A DNA stretch of 64,000 nucleotides, taken from positions 1,550,001 to 1,614,000 of the forward strand of contig JAHNUO010000001.1 in NCBI GenBank assembly GCA_019787685.1, written 5' to 3'. Both the position numbers and the translations under genes were made by a program. The DNA is from Chiua virens (Eukaryota > Basidiomycota > Agaricomycetes > Boletales > Boletaceae). The notes beneath the pieces are model-generated. The model ran no database searches. It worked only from the letters and a program-made list of their open reading frames with translations, and had not been told where the DNA came from. Shown here piece after piece: positions 21,706 to 33,828 of this stretch (its first letter is position 1; every line of letters begins with the position of its first letter).

Positions 21706-22190
21706 TGGAACAACCAAGAATTAGGATGAGTTCAGTATATCATAGATAGGACTTACAAAGTGAAGTAGATAATTGTGTAAGGCAAGAGTCAGATGATGAG
21801 AACACTCCCTGAAAGATAGGGAAATCTCCAAGAGGATTTAACTAAAGATCCTCTGGAGTCACTTTTGGGCTTTATATACTAAAGTACAAGTTTGAAACTA
21901 TTTGTGTAATGCTATTGTATAGATAAGAGTCTATTATGATAATTGGTACAAGATAAGGGGTAAGTTGTGATGAGTCATTATGATGGAGCATAGCCTAACA
22001 TGAGGTAAATAGCCTTGTGTGTCATAATGGAAGTGAGGATAAAGTAAGGTGTGAAATTAATGTGAAAGGGATGTGGAGTGATATGAGATATAATGAGGTG
22101 AAGAGGTAAAGAGTTAGTCATTATCTTGGTTGATTCATTAAGAAATAAAATTGTCTGTGGAAAGAGTTGTCAAAAGGGACAATTGTAACA
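21706..22190 (-). repeat. LTR3, 3' LTR of Gypsy-1
   Basis: 485 bp. On the minus strand it starts TGTTACAATTGTCCC and ends GGTTGTTCCA. A purine tract (AGACAGGGGATAG on the minus strand, 22191-22203) lies immediately upstream of that start, as expected for a plus-strand primer beside a 3' LTR. The Gypsy-1 coding region lies next to it in the same orientation. Confidence 0.72.
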
Positions 22191-22369
22191 CTATCCCCTG
22201 TCTGGTAATCAAACTCTGGTTAATCTAGAGTGTGTTCAAGATGATTGTAGGGTATAGATAATGATTGAATGGTCATGTTCTCATAAGGTTTGAAAAAGGG
22301 AGTTGAAGAATGATTGTGACATTCTGAGACATCTAGGAGTGCTGAGTTATAATTTGTGAAAATTAGAAA

Positions 22370-24890
22370 TGACATCAGGTGTGTGTTCTAGATTAGATGT
22401 GGGTTCCCATGTCCTGTCAACTTTCATGTATCACTTCCAATGGATAAGATATTCCAAGGTTATGGATTTAGGAAGTTGTAGTTTCACTATATTTGGTCCT
22501 TTTAGACATTACTTCATATGATCCAAGCCATTGCTCAGATAGCTTCTTAGATTGCCATGTTAACCAGAAATTGTTGGTGGATAACCATACTCTATCTCCA
22601 ATTTGGTAAGCCAGCAGTTCACTTCTATGTTTGTCAGCCTGTTCCTTGATATGGTTTTGTAAATCCTTGGTGTTATATTTAGTTTGGTTCAGTGTTGATT
22701 TCATTTGATCAACAAATGAAGCAGTAGCCAGTGCCTTTGTAAATTACATATTGTTCTATTCCCATTCTTGAGATATAAGAATGTGTGATTTCAAAAGGGG
22801 AGAACTTTATGGTGGATTGTTTCTTAGAATTGTAAGAGAATTGTGCCAGTCCCAACCAATCTACCCAAGAGTTCTGTGTTTCTATGCAAAAGATGCAAAG
22901 GTACTATTGTACATCTCTGTTTATTCTTTCTGTTTGTCCATCTATTTGTGGGTAGTGTGCCATAAATGATTTAGGAGTGATTTCTAGATTTTGGCAAATA
23001 TCCTTGATTAGTTGAGAGGTGAATTGAGATCATTGGTCAGAAATTACAGTGGTGGGAAGTCCATGGTGTTTCCATATGTTATTCATATATAATTTAGCAG
23101 TGTCAAGGGAGGATATTTCTTGCATGCAGGGTATGAATTTTACTTCTGTGAAGAAATTATCAATCACTGTGAGGATGGCATTAGAGCTATTGGAAGTGGG
23201 AAGATCCATTATGAAATCAACAGATTATATGTTCCCATGGTTTGGCAGGGACTTCTAATAGTTGACATTTTCTAGAAGGTGATTAATTGGTTCCTTTGAA
23301 GCATGCATATCATTCATATCTGGATACATAAGCTTTTGTCTTCATTGGCATTCCAGGCCAGAAGTAGGATCATGAGATGAGATCTAGGGTCTTTATATAA
23401 CCAGGGTGGCTAGCAAGTGGTGTATCATGATGTTGTTCAATGATGGACATTCAGAGGTCTTCTTTGTCATTAAATATTTGTTTCTATGTTTTATCAGCAG
23501 TATTGGTTATTAGTACAGTAGACCTTACTTGTTCTTTTGGTATTACAGCTATTCCTTTGTTGTCATCTTCTATTTCTTCAATGTGATCTACTCATCTAGA
23601 TAAGGTGTCTGCTTTTCCCATGATGCTTCCTGCCTTTGTTGTGCCCCTTCTAGGTGATATTGCCAGATTTCTAGAGATCTGATTACACTGAACATCGCTA
23701 TCTGTGATAGGGTAGTTGTGTTCTTCAGGGGACATAGAGTGAGAAAATAAGGTAACTGGGTGCCATTTGTTGTTCTTCTGTATAGAAAGTACTGCTCCTG
23801 TGGCATAGTCTAAGGCATTACATTTGAGACAGTGTTTGCAATCATTTTCTGGGAAGTAAGTACCAGGGCAGTAATTGAAGCATTGTTGGAGCATATCAAA
23901 TGCTTCTTGACATGAGGCAGTCCATGAAAAAGGAGTATTTTTCTTTGTTTGTAAGGTTGTTTAGGGGTCATGTAATTTGGGTGTAATCTTGGATGAAGCT
24001 TCAATAGAAGTTTGCAAGTCCAAGGAATAAACAGACTCCTTTTATGTTTTTGGGTTGAGGCCATTCAAGAATTGTTTTGACCTTTTCTGGGTCCATGGAG
24101 ATTCCATTCATTCTGACAATTATTCCAAGAAAATATACTCTTTTTGTACTGAATGTGCATTTTTTGAGTTTTACATATAGGTCATTTGCTTCTAGTTGTG
24201 TTAGGACTTCTAGTACTATTACATCATGTTCTTCTTGATTATTGGTTTTGGTGAACATCATTAGGTCATTGGGATATACAATGACAACATTGTCCATGTC
24301 AGCAAATATTCCATTCATTATTGTTTGGAAAGTGACCAGGGAGTTGCAGAGGTGGAAGTACATGACCAAATTGTGGTTTGTAGGCTGCTTAGAAACAGAC
24401 AAAGGTTGCTTTCCATTCATCACTCTTCTTTATGTGGACATTGTTGTAACCCTATGTGAGATCTATCTTGGTGAACAACTTGGATCCTTTCAATTTATCA
24501 ACAAGCTAGGAAATGAGGGAAAGGAAGTAATTATTTTGATTGTGTTCATTCAGGTATCTGTAATCCTGGACCATCTGTTTCTTTCCATCTTTCTTGGGTA
24601 TAAAAAAGACAAGGAATGTTTGTTTTGATTTAGAAGGTCAGATATAACCTTTAGTGAGCTGATTATCAATGAATACTGAGACTTCTTCTTGTTCCTGGAC
24701 TGATAGGGGAATAATCCATACCAGTTTGGGTTTAAACATGTCCTTCAATTCAATCAAGTGATCCCAGGGTTTTCATAATGGTATTCATTCTGATTCTTTA
24801 CAATCAAAGACCTTCAGGTATTAGTGATATACTTTGGGAAACATTTCTTCTACTGACTTCTCAGGTTTCTTAGGTTTGGGCATAATGGTA
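22370..24890 (-). pseudogene. Gypsy-1 Pol pseudogene (chromovirus type)
   Basis: Minus-strand order is RT, RNase H, integrase, chromodomain, the Ty3/Gypsy order. RT: FFIPKKDGKKQMVQDYRYLN (about 24610), a KLFTKIDLT block and the active site VYPNDLMMF at 24259-24285, where the usual YxDD has become YPND. RNase H: CNALDYATGAVLS near 23810. Integrase: SDQ..SQFTSQLIKDI and HYPQIDGQTERIN near 22930, then IGDRVWLSTNNF. Chromodomain: LEYLIHWK then WEPTSNLEH near 22440-22385. Many stops and frameshifts are present, and the 5' part with Gag and protease is missing beyond 24890. The chromodomain would have targeted integration to heterochromatin. Not functional. Confidence 0.88.
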
Positions 24891-25358
24891 CTTCATATGA
24901 AAAAACCACAGTTTATGCAGTGCATGCCTCCAGTCCAAGCCATAGTCTCACATGCACCACTACCATGCCAAATCTGACACTATCTGGCTACATGATGGAC
25001 AATTGAGTATAGACCTCAAACAGTCCAAAACAACATACTCTCAGTCACAGGGAGATAAACATCAAACAGGCCACATGGCCAAGAATATTATTTGAGAACT
25101 GTATGAGAGGATACACTAATGATTACTGGGAGCTACAACCCAGGTTAGCAGTAGTAAAATATATGTATAATTAGTAGTGATACAACTTGACCTTGGTATC
25201 TATGAGCAGACAATGCATGTGAATCAATAGATACAGTATAGGTGAGAAAGGAGTGATATTCTACAGTAAAAATATGGTCAAAGTCCATGTCAAGTGTATG
25301 GGTCCAAGTCATGAATCATGGTCACCATGTTTAGGTTAGATGGTATGTTTTAGGGCAC
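24891..25358. other. No gene recognised
   Basis: About 470 bases between the broken 5' side of Gypsy-1 and an LTR1 solo LTR. No motif or repeat that I can support. Confidence 0.45.
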
Positions 25359-25944
25359 TATCATATACTGCTCCGTTCCCTGTTCCTCTGGATATAACTC
25401 CAGTTCTCTTAGATGATAACTCCGGTCAATTACCCTCAGGACATAACTCTGTGATCCCAGACCTCCATTACATATATATGCTTCCTCTTTCATTTTAGTA
25501 CATAACCTGTGTCTCACTTACAAGCACAGCTCTGGCTTCCTCAGTACCCAACTTACCTCCAGTTATCTTGTTTCCCAATCTCCCGTCTTACTCAGAATTA
25601 GTCATTCTCTGTTTCTCCATATTACTCATCTCCTTGCTCCGTGACTAATCATTATGTTTCCTCTGAGTATATAAACCATAGTTACTTTGATTGTAACTTT
25701 AGTCTGAATATTAGTTTATTTATACGACTCACTCCGAACACTCTGAGAAGTCCTTGATGGTCTTTGCTCTGCTTGACTCCACTTTATGTGTTGAGTCTTA
25801 TATCTACCTCCGTTCTCCACACGTCTGAAATATAGGGACAGACTGTGACAAGGGCGCACCACATACGGTGAAGCCAAGTCCTGTCCAACGCTACAACTCC
25901 AGAGATCCAGAGTTGGCTACCTCCAAGTCGCATGGTCTCTAACA
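25359..25944 (+). repeat. LTR1-family solo LTR
   Basis: 586 bp, starts TATCATATACTGCTCC and ends GGTCTCTAACA. Perfect 5-bp target duplication GGCAC at 25354-25358 and 25945-25949. Confidence 0.92.
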
Positions 25945-26249
25945 GGCACAGAGAACTTTCCATTGCTCAGAAATAACAGGTTGGATGGTAAGCAATGTAT
26001 GCCATGCCTTGGCAATGGCACTGTCCTTGGTCAGGATATAAGATTTACCTGACCATATGTAGTGAAATGTACCATTCGTGCTGGGGTGATTGAGGCTGCC
26101 AATGAACAGATGTGTGCTGGTAGTATCTTGGATGTCAGAGACAATACAAGTCTGTGCAATCTTGTTGAGAATTTGCTAGTAGCAAAGTCATTCCCTCCTT
26201 TTTGTGCTGAACTGGCAACAAAATGAGGCATTGTTAACATACTTTCTCT

Positions 26250-26790
26250 ATTTGTCAACAATGAACTGTTCAGATGAAATTATGAACTTTAATTTTGACA
26301 AATGTGCTGGTAGAGTGGGTTTGTTACCAGCCCACCTTCCACTTGCCCCACTGTGTCTTGAAAGCATCCCATGTGATCTTTTTCACCCCTGCAACTTTCT
26401 TATAAAACTAACTTCAATGCTTAATTGGCATACTGTGGCTATTGATGCAAGGAGTGCTGATGACTCCTACTCATAGAAAATTAATAAATATCAACTAAAA
26501 AGTGGATGGCAGGTGGAAGTTGAGGACATATCAAATGTCAAATTGACACTCAGTGTGTGGGAAATTGAGATGTGCAATGCTCAGGAACTAGACAGGGATT
26601 GGTTGCTGAGAATGCTAACACATTTCAGTGGTGTTGTGGTAGAGATTGAGCTCAATGTGAGTGGCAATTGTGTGGCTTGCTTCCTCCTTACACAAGATGG
26701 TGCTTATGGACTCAATGTAGATAATTGCTAGCTTGTTCTCACTTTTCCTGAGCTGTTCATCAATTTGCTTTGTTGATAGGGAGGAGTGGC
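26250..26790 (+). pseudogene. Unrecognised coding relic, plus strand
   Basis: One plus-strand frame stays coherent over about 170 codons, with a stop at 26474-26476 and another near 26729. Pieces are VGLLPAHLPLAPLCLESIPC, WQVEVEDISNVKLTLSVWEI, LDRDWLLRMLTHFSGVVVEI and VACFLLTQDGAYGLNVDNC. Isolated stops in an otherwise sensible frame suggest a decayed gene rather than chance. I do not recognise the family. It may belong with the plus-strand relic beginning near 27330. Confidence 0.35.
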
Positions 26791-26879
26791 TATTGTGGAC
26801 ACCATGTTTTCTCTTATTTGTGGGCTATAAGATGCTGTTGGGTAGGTGAGCACAAGTTGAAACAACATATGAGCACAAT

Positions 26880-27356
26880 GTATACTTAAGATTGAGTTAC
26901 ATAAAGCTGCTCACAATATCCAGAATCCCAATTGTGTGAAAACTCCTGCAATGACTTGAGGAGGGCTGGCTTTGTGCCTGTTGTAGGGAGGCCATACAGG
27001 AGGAGCTGGTCTCAAATGTTCTGCTTTGTGGTCTTGCTGGTTCTGGATAATCAGATGACAGGCTGGTCAGCCTAACAGTAGCAAGCAGGAATAAAAAAAC
27101 CTGGGGAGCACACACACCATGAATTCCATTGTTTTGAGTTCTGTACTGGGAGTGAAGATCTTCTGCCCAGGTACTGGGAGGTCAAACTTGTCAACCATAG
27201 CTGGGTTGACTGTAGACAATTAGACTCTCCAACTTGCAGGTTGGAAGAGGTAAAGTCAGACCAGTGCTGTGTTGGTGCTATTTTTCTAAATATGCCAGTG
27301 TCATGGTGACCACAGCATTGCCACATGGTGACCACTTGCCACTTCCACCACAACAC
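26880..27356 (-). pseudogene. SAP-domain-like gene relic
   Basis: On the minus strand, after FDLPVPGQKIFTPSTELKTM (about 27200-27130), a frame over 27046-26920 gives a DQLLLYGLPTTGTKPALLKS segment followed by LQEFS. This fits the SAP DNA-binding helix-loop-helix (L.ELL..RGLPT.GTKAELI.RL). The residue before DQLLL is a TGA stop at 27012-27014, where SAP domains often have a charged residue, so a former CGA (Arg) is likely. The domain alone does not tell the function, because SAP domains occur in many nuclear proteins. Possible small introns were not resolved. Confidence 0.5.
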
Positions 27357-28960
27357 TTATTTTGAGTTTACTGCTCCACTTTTTTACAGCAACTGGCTAT
27401 TATGTATCTATGGTGGAGACACTGCAGGAAACAATTTCCAATGCTCTATTGTATCTCACCTATGGATCTACCACAATGTTTTGTACAACTTCAAGTTGAA
27501 TGCCTGCTTTAGCTACTGGAATTAGTTTAAAGACTTCACAGTGACCATTGGAAAGGCAAACACTCCTAATGAGATTGACTCTCTCTTCCCAAACCTCCCT
27601 ACAGACTTTCTAACATAGATTGCACTCTAGATTATGCACAAGAATGGTGTTCAATCAAGCTATTCATTTTGTATGAAATTTTCATCTTGATATTAGATGT
27701 GATGAGACCAACATGTGGACAGGCAAGGCAATGTATCCTGGTGGTCCATATTCCACATATGGCATACCACAGAAGATATGAGCTGCAATTAGCTATAAGT
27801 TTGGACATGACTATGGTCTAGGAACACAACAGTGGATGGAGCACCCTACAATTTCGAGAAACTAGATTGAAAATCTATCCCTATTTGTTGTTGTTTCTCA
27901 ATATATGGTTAGCTTTTGCTGTCACAATGTTTGCTTACTTCTCTCCTGGATTTTGCTTCCACTATAAGTGCTTTTTCAAATATTCACTCTGGTGAAGCTG
28001 TCACCAGGCTTGAGCAATGGATATTACAACAATGAAGCAGCTCTATGAATTTGCCAACTCTGTCAAGCCCAAAGAGTATGGGCCCACATCTTGAAAGCAC
28101 AAGGCAGAGATTCCATCAGAGTGGGCTGGACAATGGATCAGAGAAAATAGACCAGAAGATGCTCTATCTGTTGTATCTTGTCTCAATGCTATATCTTCTA
28201 TGCTTTGATAAGGCACTTTAAATTACCTGGGCTGATATGATATTCCAGGTCAGAGATTTGTCTGTTGATAACCATTGACAAAATAATAACCATGGCAATC
28301 TATTACTAATGTCCTCTGTCCATATAAACTGACTTACCTGCTTGTCTTGATTTAGATATAGCTCCCTTCTATCTCTATGTTGATCAGCATTGACCATGGA
28401 TGTATCTCCTTAATACTTTTTCAATCTGGTAGATCATGGCTCATCAACAGAATGGACCACTTGATGGTTTTGTTTTTTGAAAGTGTGTAGGTCCTGATGG
28501 GATAAGTATTGATCCTACTGATAGCATGGTATGATTTTGTTGATACCTTCAATCCTATTCAAGAGTGACTGATTCAAAGGTGCTCTTATACAGACATTAG
28601 CAGCCTTTCTTGAGTGTTTTTGCAACAACCTTCTTGATATTGGTGTTGACTTTCAACCATATAGAGCACATTCTTCTTATCATGGAAATTGCCAGTATCT
28701 GCACACAGTCCTAAAGTAGCCATTTAGACAGATATGTGCATGTGATGGATAGACTAAGAACTTTTGTCATGGAATGACAACCCAGATCATGAGTGGGAGG
28801 AGCTCACAAATCCCAATCATCCTAGGACTGATCCATGCTCTGCATATGGTAGAACTTGTCATTGTGCCTAGCTCAATGTTCAGATTTGACTGTCTAGGGT
28901 CTTAAATATTACTAGCCTGGTTTACAATCCCTGGTACTAAGCCATTGAAATGTTTGCACT
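27330..28960 (+). pseudogene. Unrecognised large-protein relic, plus strand
   Basis: I do not recognise this family, but much of it reads as protein in a small set of frames. Pieces include YGGDTAGNNFQCSIVSHLWI, FKDFTVTIGKANTPNEIDSL then FPNLPTDFLT (27530-27620), CDETNMWTGKAMYPGGPYST then YGIPQKI and YKFGHDYGLGTQQWMEHPT (27700-27860), PSEWAGQWIRENRPEDALSV then VSCLNAISSML (about 28110-28205), GPDGISIDPTDSMVYDFVDT (about 28490-28550) and HEWEELTNPNHPRTDPCSAY then GRTCHCA (about 28785-28865). Stops and frame changes are frequent. The size and local conservation of sense suggest a former long gene, either host or transposon-borne. Confidence 0.4.
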
Positions 28961-30081
28961 TCAACCCCACTTGATTGTTTCAGCTCATGCATTGAGTATC
29001 CCTGCATATCATAGTATCATGTTGTGAGTATATATAAACTTGTACATTATTAACATTTGTCACAGCTAATCAAATACATCACAGAATTTTAGATGTTCTT
29101 ACCAGTAAGATCAATAACACCTAGGAAAACTGGAAGTAGATTGTCTTCAGTCAAGTTAGAAACCACAGACTGAGATATACCACCAGCTGGATGGGAGTTC
29201 AAGAACATTGCATCCCTCCAAACCATCAATCAAACAGCTTGGCATCCAAACTTTCAGCTTTAGTTGTATCCTTGCTAGTATTCCCTTGGCCTGTGGTCCT
29301 GTCTGGACAGCTATGAGGGTTTTCTTGATAAATATACCAGTGGGAACAGGCACAGCATGCCCAGGAATATCATTTTGTCTGTGGATGGGAAAGTGAAAGA
29401 AAGACTGCACAGGTGCAGTCACCCACTTTCTCAAACTGTTGCATGAGCTTTCTGTGATGACACCACAAATCAAGTTACTTACCTCATCACTACTCAGTGA
29501 GATTATTTGAAGATCACTCAGGACCTCCCTAAGAACAACAGCAGGTCATATCTTTGATTGAAAGTACTTGAGTATCTTTGCATGGTCCTCCTAGCCCAGC
29601 AACTCCCAGTATAGAGAGGCAAGGGCGTCAGGTCAGGTGGTACACTGATATAAGTGGGTCAACCAGAGTCATAATAGCTGGTTGAAGGTAAAGTTTGACT
29701 ATTCAGGATAATAGAAATAAATCTGAGGTTGAATCAGCAATGGATAGATGGAGTTGCCTAATCACATGCATTGGATCATGAACCAAATGATGATGGACAT
29801 TCTGTTGTTATTCATTGAACATCCCTGACTTAAGGGGCATCTCATTCACATGCTTGACCACATTTTGTGTCTGAGTGCCAACATTACATTGCACAAGGCC
29901 AAGTGCAGTGGTGATACCACACCCCTGCAAGCCCTATTGACTGGTATAAGGAGGATCAACAATCTACAATGTGACGTGTCATACCTTATCATAGTCACCA
30001 CCACAGAATAGGACCATGATGGTAAAGCCCCCCCTCCTCCCTTGGAGAGAGAGTCACTTGGCACTTGATGGCATTGGTGGT

Positions 30082-30572
30082 TAGTATTTTGAAGTCCAGT
30101 CTAGGACTGCAGTTATGGTTGTATTCAGTTACCAACCAGTCCAGTTGCCAGTTGCCTTGATTTTGAAAAACTAAAAGACCAGTCTTTAGCTCTACTTCCC
30201 ACAATATATTCAGGATTTTAGGTATTTTAGTTGAATTTATACAACAACCAAGTTGAAACCCTCTCTGACTGACATATTACCTAGCAATGGCCATATCTGT
30301 TTATCCTATGATTCTCATCTTATGATTTAAGGGTCAGTAGGTAGCCATGGGTCCATAGTAGATTTTATTGCACCATGACTAATTATGGTTCCCATGGAAA
30401 AGGGATCAAAAGACTAGTTTCACACAAAACCAGTTGCAACTGGTTGCAACTGATCAAGGTTTTTTTTTGGTCCAGTTGCAGGTACAGGAGTCCAGGACTC
30501 TATAACCAGTCTTGGTCTAGTTGCCTTATTTGGACTGTGGAAAACTAGACCAGACTGGACTTTAAAATACTA
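30082..30572. mobile_element. hAT-type MITE (family A), copy 2, perfect 8-bp duplication
   Basis: 491-bp element, TAGTATTTTGAAGTCCAG to GACTTTAAAATACTA. Flanked by TTGGTGGT on both sides (30074-30081 and 30573-30580). It lies inside the Rad2/XPG-like gene relic. No coding capacity. Confidence 0.92.
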
Positions 30573-30802
30573 TTGGTGGTATAGATCTTGATAATGTTGC
30601 TTTCCATCAAGCTCAAGCTACAAGAAATGGCATGGTCAGCAAACAAGGCAGCCTTAGGGCAACTTGAACAAAATGAAAAGACTCACTCTCAAAGGACAGT
30701 GTGTACACCAAAAACAAAAACATCACTGTCATCTGTCATAACAGCATCAATGGCAGTCATCCTGTTCATGTGTGCAAGCTGGGCTTCAGGTTCACCTGGA
30801 GC

Positions 30803-30867
30803 CTGTAATCAAGGGAGATTGAATCAACAGTGACCAAGGACTCAGAAACCTGAGTAGCAATACATAC
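30803..30867 (-). other. 65-bp spliceosomal intron in the nuclease relic
   Basis: Minus-strand GTATGTATTGC...CTTGATTACAG between codons for KISWLL and APGEPEAQ. Removing it joins the two halves of the XPG domain in one frame. The size and signals are typical of basidiomycete introns. Confidence 0.7.
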
Positions 30868-31057
30868 CAAGAGCCATGAGATCTTGAACATGTCAAGGAT
30901 GCACAGGGTTGCTTGCACTATCCAATGGCTGTTTGCCTTGACCAGCCTGTCATGTTTCTTGCTTGGGCATTCTCTGCCATCATAATAGAAAACAAGCTAC
31001 AATAAAAGTTAGGCAAGACAAATAACCCAGAAGATGAATGTGTGGAGGGCAAGGTTC

Positions 31058-31649
31058 TATCATATACTACTCTCTCTCTGTTCCTCTGGATCCAACTCTG
31101 ACCTTCTCAGACATTAACTCTAGGTTGTTCTTCCTCAGGATGCAACTCTATTACCCTGGACTTTCAAATTTATGTATATATGTTCCTTCTTTTGTTTTAA
31201 TACATAAACCTGTGTCTTGCTTATGAGCACAGCTCCAGCTTCCTTTATAGTTTCCCAATCATATGTCTTACTCATATTTAGTCATCCTTCATTTTCCATA
31301 TTATTCATTTCTCCATATTACTCATCTCTCTACTTTATGACTAATCCTTCTGTTTCCTCCAAGTATATAAATTGTAGTTACTTGGTTGTAACTTCCTAGT
31401 CTGAATATTAGTTTATCTCTATGACTTACTCCAAACCCTCCAAGAAGATCTTGATGGTCTTCACTTCTCTTGACTCTACTTTATGTGTTGAGTCCTACTC
31501 TGACCTCCATTTTCCACATGTCCTCAAATACAGGGACTAACTGTGACAAGAGTGCACCACATACAGTAAAGCCAAGTCCTGTCTGATACTACAACTCTGG
31601 AAATCTGGAGTTGGCAACCTCAGAGTTGCATGGTCTCTAAGTTTTAACA
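31058..31649 (+). repeat. LTR1-family solo LTR
   Basis: 592 bp, TATCATATACTACTCTC to CTAAGTTTTAACA. Perfect 5-bp target duplication GGTTC at 31053-31057 and 31650-31654. It interrupts the nuclease relic near its N-terminal side. Confidence 0.92.
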
Positions 31650-31870
31650 GGTTCTGCCTACTCTGTTGGTAAGCACAGTGTTACATCTGCTGCTGGCAAC
31701 CATATACTAAATGTGGGAAAGTAGTTAGTAGCAAATAGCACCATGGCCAGGCTAGTGCCATCAGCAGGATCATAATATGAACTCACCTCATGTCTACACC
31801 AATCATGTAAGGGTTGTGGGGCAGTTGTCCTTGATAGAAACCCATGATCACCAGCAAGAGGAGCTGGACC

Positions 31871-33077
31871 TCTATAGTAGTGGGTTCAATTACCTGTTTT
31901 CAATGAAGAAGAGTGATTCCTGGTGGTTATGAGCAATAATTTGTGAGCAGTGTCATGAAATATCTCCCAAAGACCCTTGATTCCTATCTAGGAAAGGCAG
32001 TAGGTGGTTTTTTTCTTGGTCAGTAGCATTGCTGGATAGGCTTGATAATTGTCCAGGCACTATATTACCTGTGGTTTCAAGTTGGACTGACAGTGATGGT
32101 GAGCATGAAGGTAATGTTGTTTGAGACACACATAAGTAGTAAACAGTGGGCAGTGAATGAGGTCACAACTCACAATGGGTGACAATGAGAATGGAGTGGA
32201 ACCAGTGACAATGATACTCAATGGTTATTAAGGGGTTGGAGTAGAAAAGCAGGTTGAACAGATAAGGCTTGGAAAAAGTTCCCACACCTTAGTAGCTAGG
32301 ACCATAGCTCAGCAAGGTGAGGAGGAACTGTGGTTTTCTAGACAGGTTTGAAGGAGCCTCTCCAGTTTCACGGATAGTGCTGTGAGAGGTCAGCAAGATC
32401 CAGATGGTAAAACTACAGTCCTAAATCCTCCACATTACAGTCCTGGCTAACAAAGGGAATATGTGATTGATTATGGCATTACAGCATACCTACCTGGGAG
32501 GTCAGCTGTGCCCTCTTTTTGGACTCTGTCCTCTCTCTCTCTCTGTCATCATTTATTGTCATCATTAGTACTATCCTCTTCTATCTTTCTAGAAATTTCT
32601 AATTTCATTCATTTAGAGCTCATGCAAATCCCTACCATATCTACCAAACCTGGCCTCAGGGTCCCTTCACAGCACCATTCCATCAGTTTCAAAATCCCCC
32701 CTCTTCACTGAGCTAAGCCCTGCGCAGGACTTTAGCTTTCCTGCTTCTCAGCTTTACTTTTGAGTTTGTAAGAGCTGTATATATTGTTAATTTCTTCTTT
32801 CTCAAGGCATTGAATAAAGATAGTGCATTCTTGAAAGAGATAGCAGGATTGGGGGCATCTGCTTAGGGTAATTTCTCCTTTTGTCTAGTCAATATTGGGG
32901 TTGTACTTTTTTAACCACATGTATCCCAGGATCATATTGTTCTTTCCTAGATTGGTGATTTCAGTGACAACATGTTCATAGTGTCCTTGATAATCTAATA
33001 ATAGATTGGTGTAGTGTATAATGGATCTAGTGAAGTTTTTTGTTTTGTCCACATTGAAGACTAGAATAGGATATAAT
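31871..33077. other. No gene recognised
   Basis: About 1.2 kb. It may hold the 5' end of the nuclease gene, which I could not trace. A CTCTCTCTCTCTCT run lies at about 32530, and an AATAAAG signal at 32813 follows T-rich sequence. No other coding motif. Confidence 0.4.
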
Positions 33078-33810
33078 TGTTACAATTCACTCTTTTTCTT
33101 GTCTTTTGCTTTTACTTCACTATACTTAGTACCCTAGGTATCTCACTACATTCATCTCTTCTTAGTATCACATTGGTCTAACCCTTTGCCTTTATTTCTT
33201 ATCTTCTATCTCTTATTGATGATGTAGCATAAGCCTAATCCTCTGCCCCTTATCACTTATCTCTGACTCATTGTTTAGTCATTCCATTCTTGTCATCTTG
33301 CAATGGCATTCCCTTTAGTCATTTCACTTTTGTCATTGTTCATTGCCTTTGCATCATACAATTCCTTTGGCCTTTTTGATTGATTCTGCTCTTCTCAGCC
33401 AACCCTTTACCTTGCTCCAGTTTACATATATAAACTCATGATGATACTCCTGTATTCCTTAGTCTTGATCTATGCAATCTAGTTGAGTATCATCACTCCC
33501 CCTTGGGCTTCTCCTAAAGCCACTCCTTTATTGCTGTGACTAAAATCCAGCTTCTCAATTCACCTTGATCACAAGAGAAGTCTTCAGTCCTTAGGGTATA
33601 GATTCCCAAAAGGATGCTCTCAGCAATGCCTAAGTTTTACCTTGTCTGGTTGGTTTTACCTTGTCTCATTGGTAGCCTACACTAACCAACAACCCTCCTT
33701 GAACTCTTCAGTGCACCACATATCTAGTGGTGATTGTTTGAGTTATCACAGTCACTAGATACTTAGTACTTTTGCATCTATGCTAGGCCTCACCTGGGAC
33801 TATTATAACA
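33078..33810 (-). repeat. LTR2-family solo LTR
   Basis: 733 bp in minus orientation, TGTTACAATTCACTC to GGGACTATTATAACA. Perfect 5-bp target duplication ATAAT at 33073-33077 and 33811-33815. No internal region adjacent. Confidence 0.92.
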
Positions 33811-33828
33811 ATAATAGCAGTTTCATGG

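Larger units (their letters stand above)
29160..31870 (-). pseudogene. Rad2/XPG-family nuclease gene relic, split by a MITE and an LTR
   Basis: Minus-strand gene with introns. Pieces in order: possible N-terminal MIGVD (about 31820); FYDGRECPSKKHDRLVKANS (about 30980-30925), resembling the FDG.xRPxxK segment of XPG N domains; then a 65-bp intron (30803-30867, GTATGT...TTACAG); then APGEPEAQLAHMNRMTAIDA followed by VMTDDSDVFVFG, the XPG-I motif with its acidic metal-binding residues. A TGA at 30689-30691 follows, reading TVL*ES. Downstream are LFCGGDYDK-like sequence at about 30010-29986 and GLQGCGITTALGL, the metal and helix-hairpin-helix region, and a last exon with QNDIPGHAVPVPTGI and LKVWMPSCLI. 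The family cleaves DNA flaps or junctions. An LTR1 copy and a family A MITE interrupt it. Many similar 'PIN domain-like' genes exist in Agaricomycetes. Confidence 0.7.
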
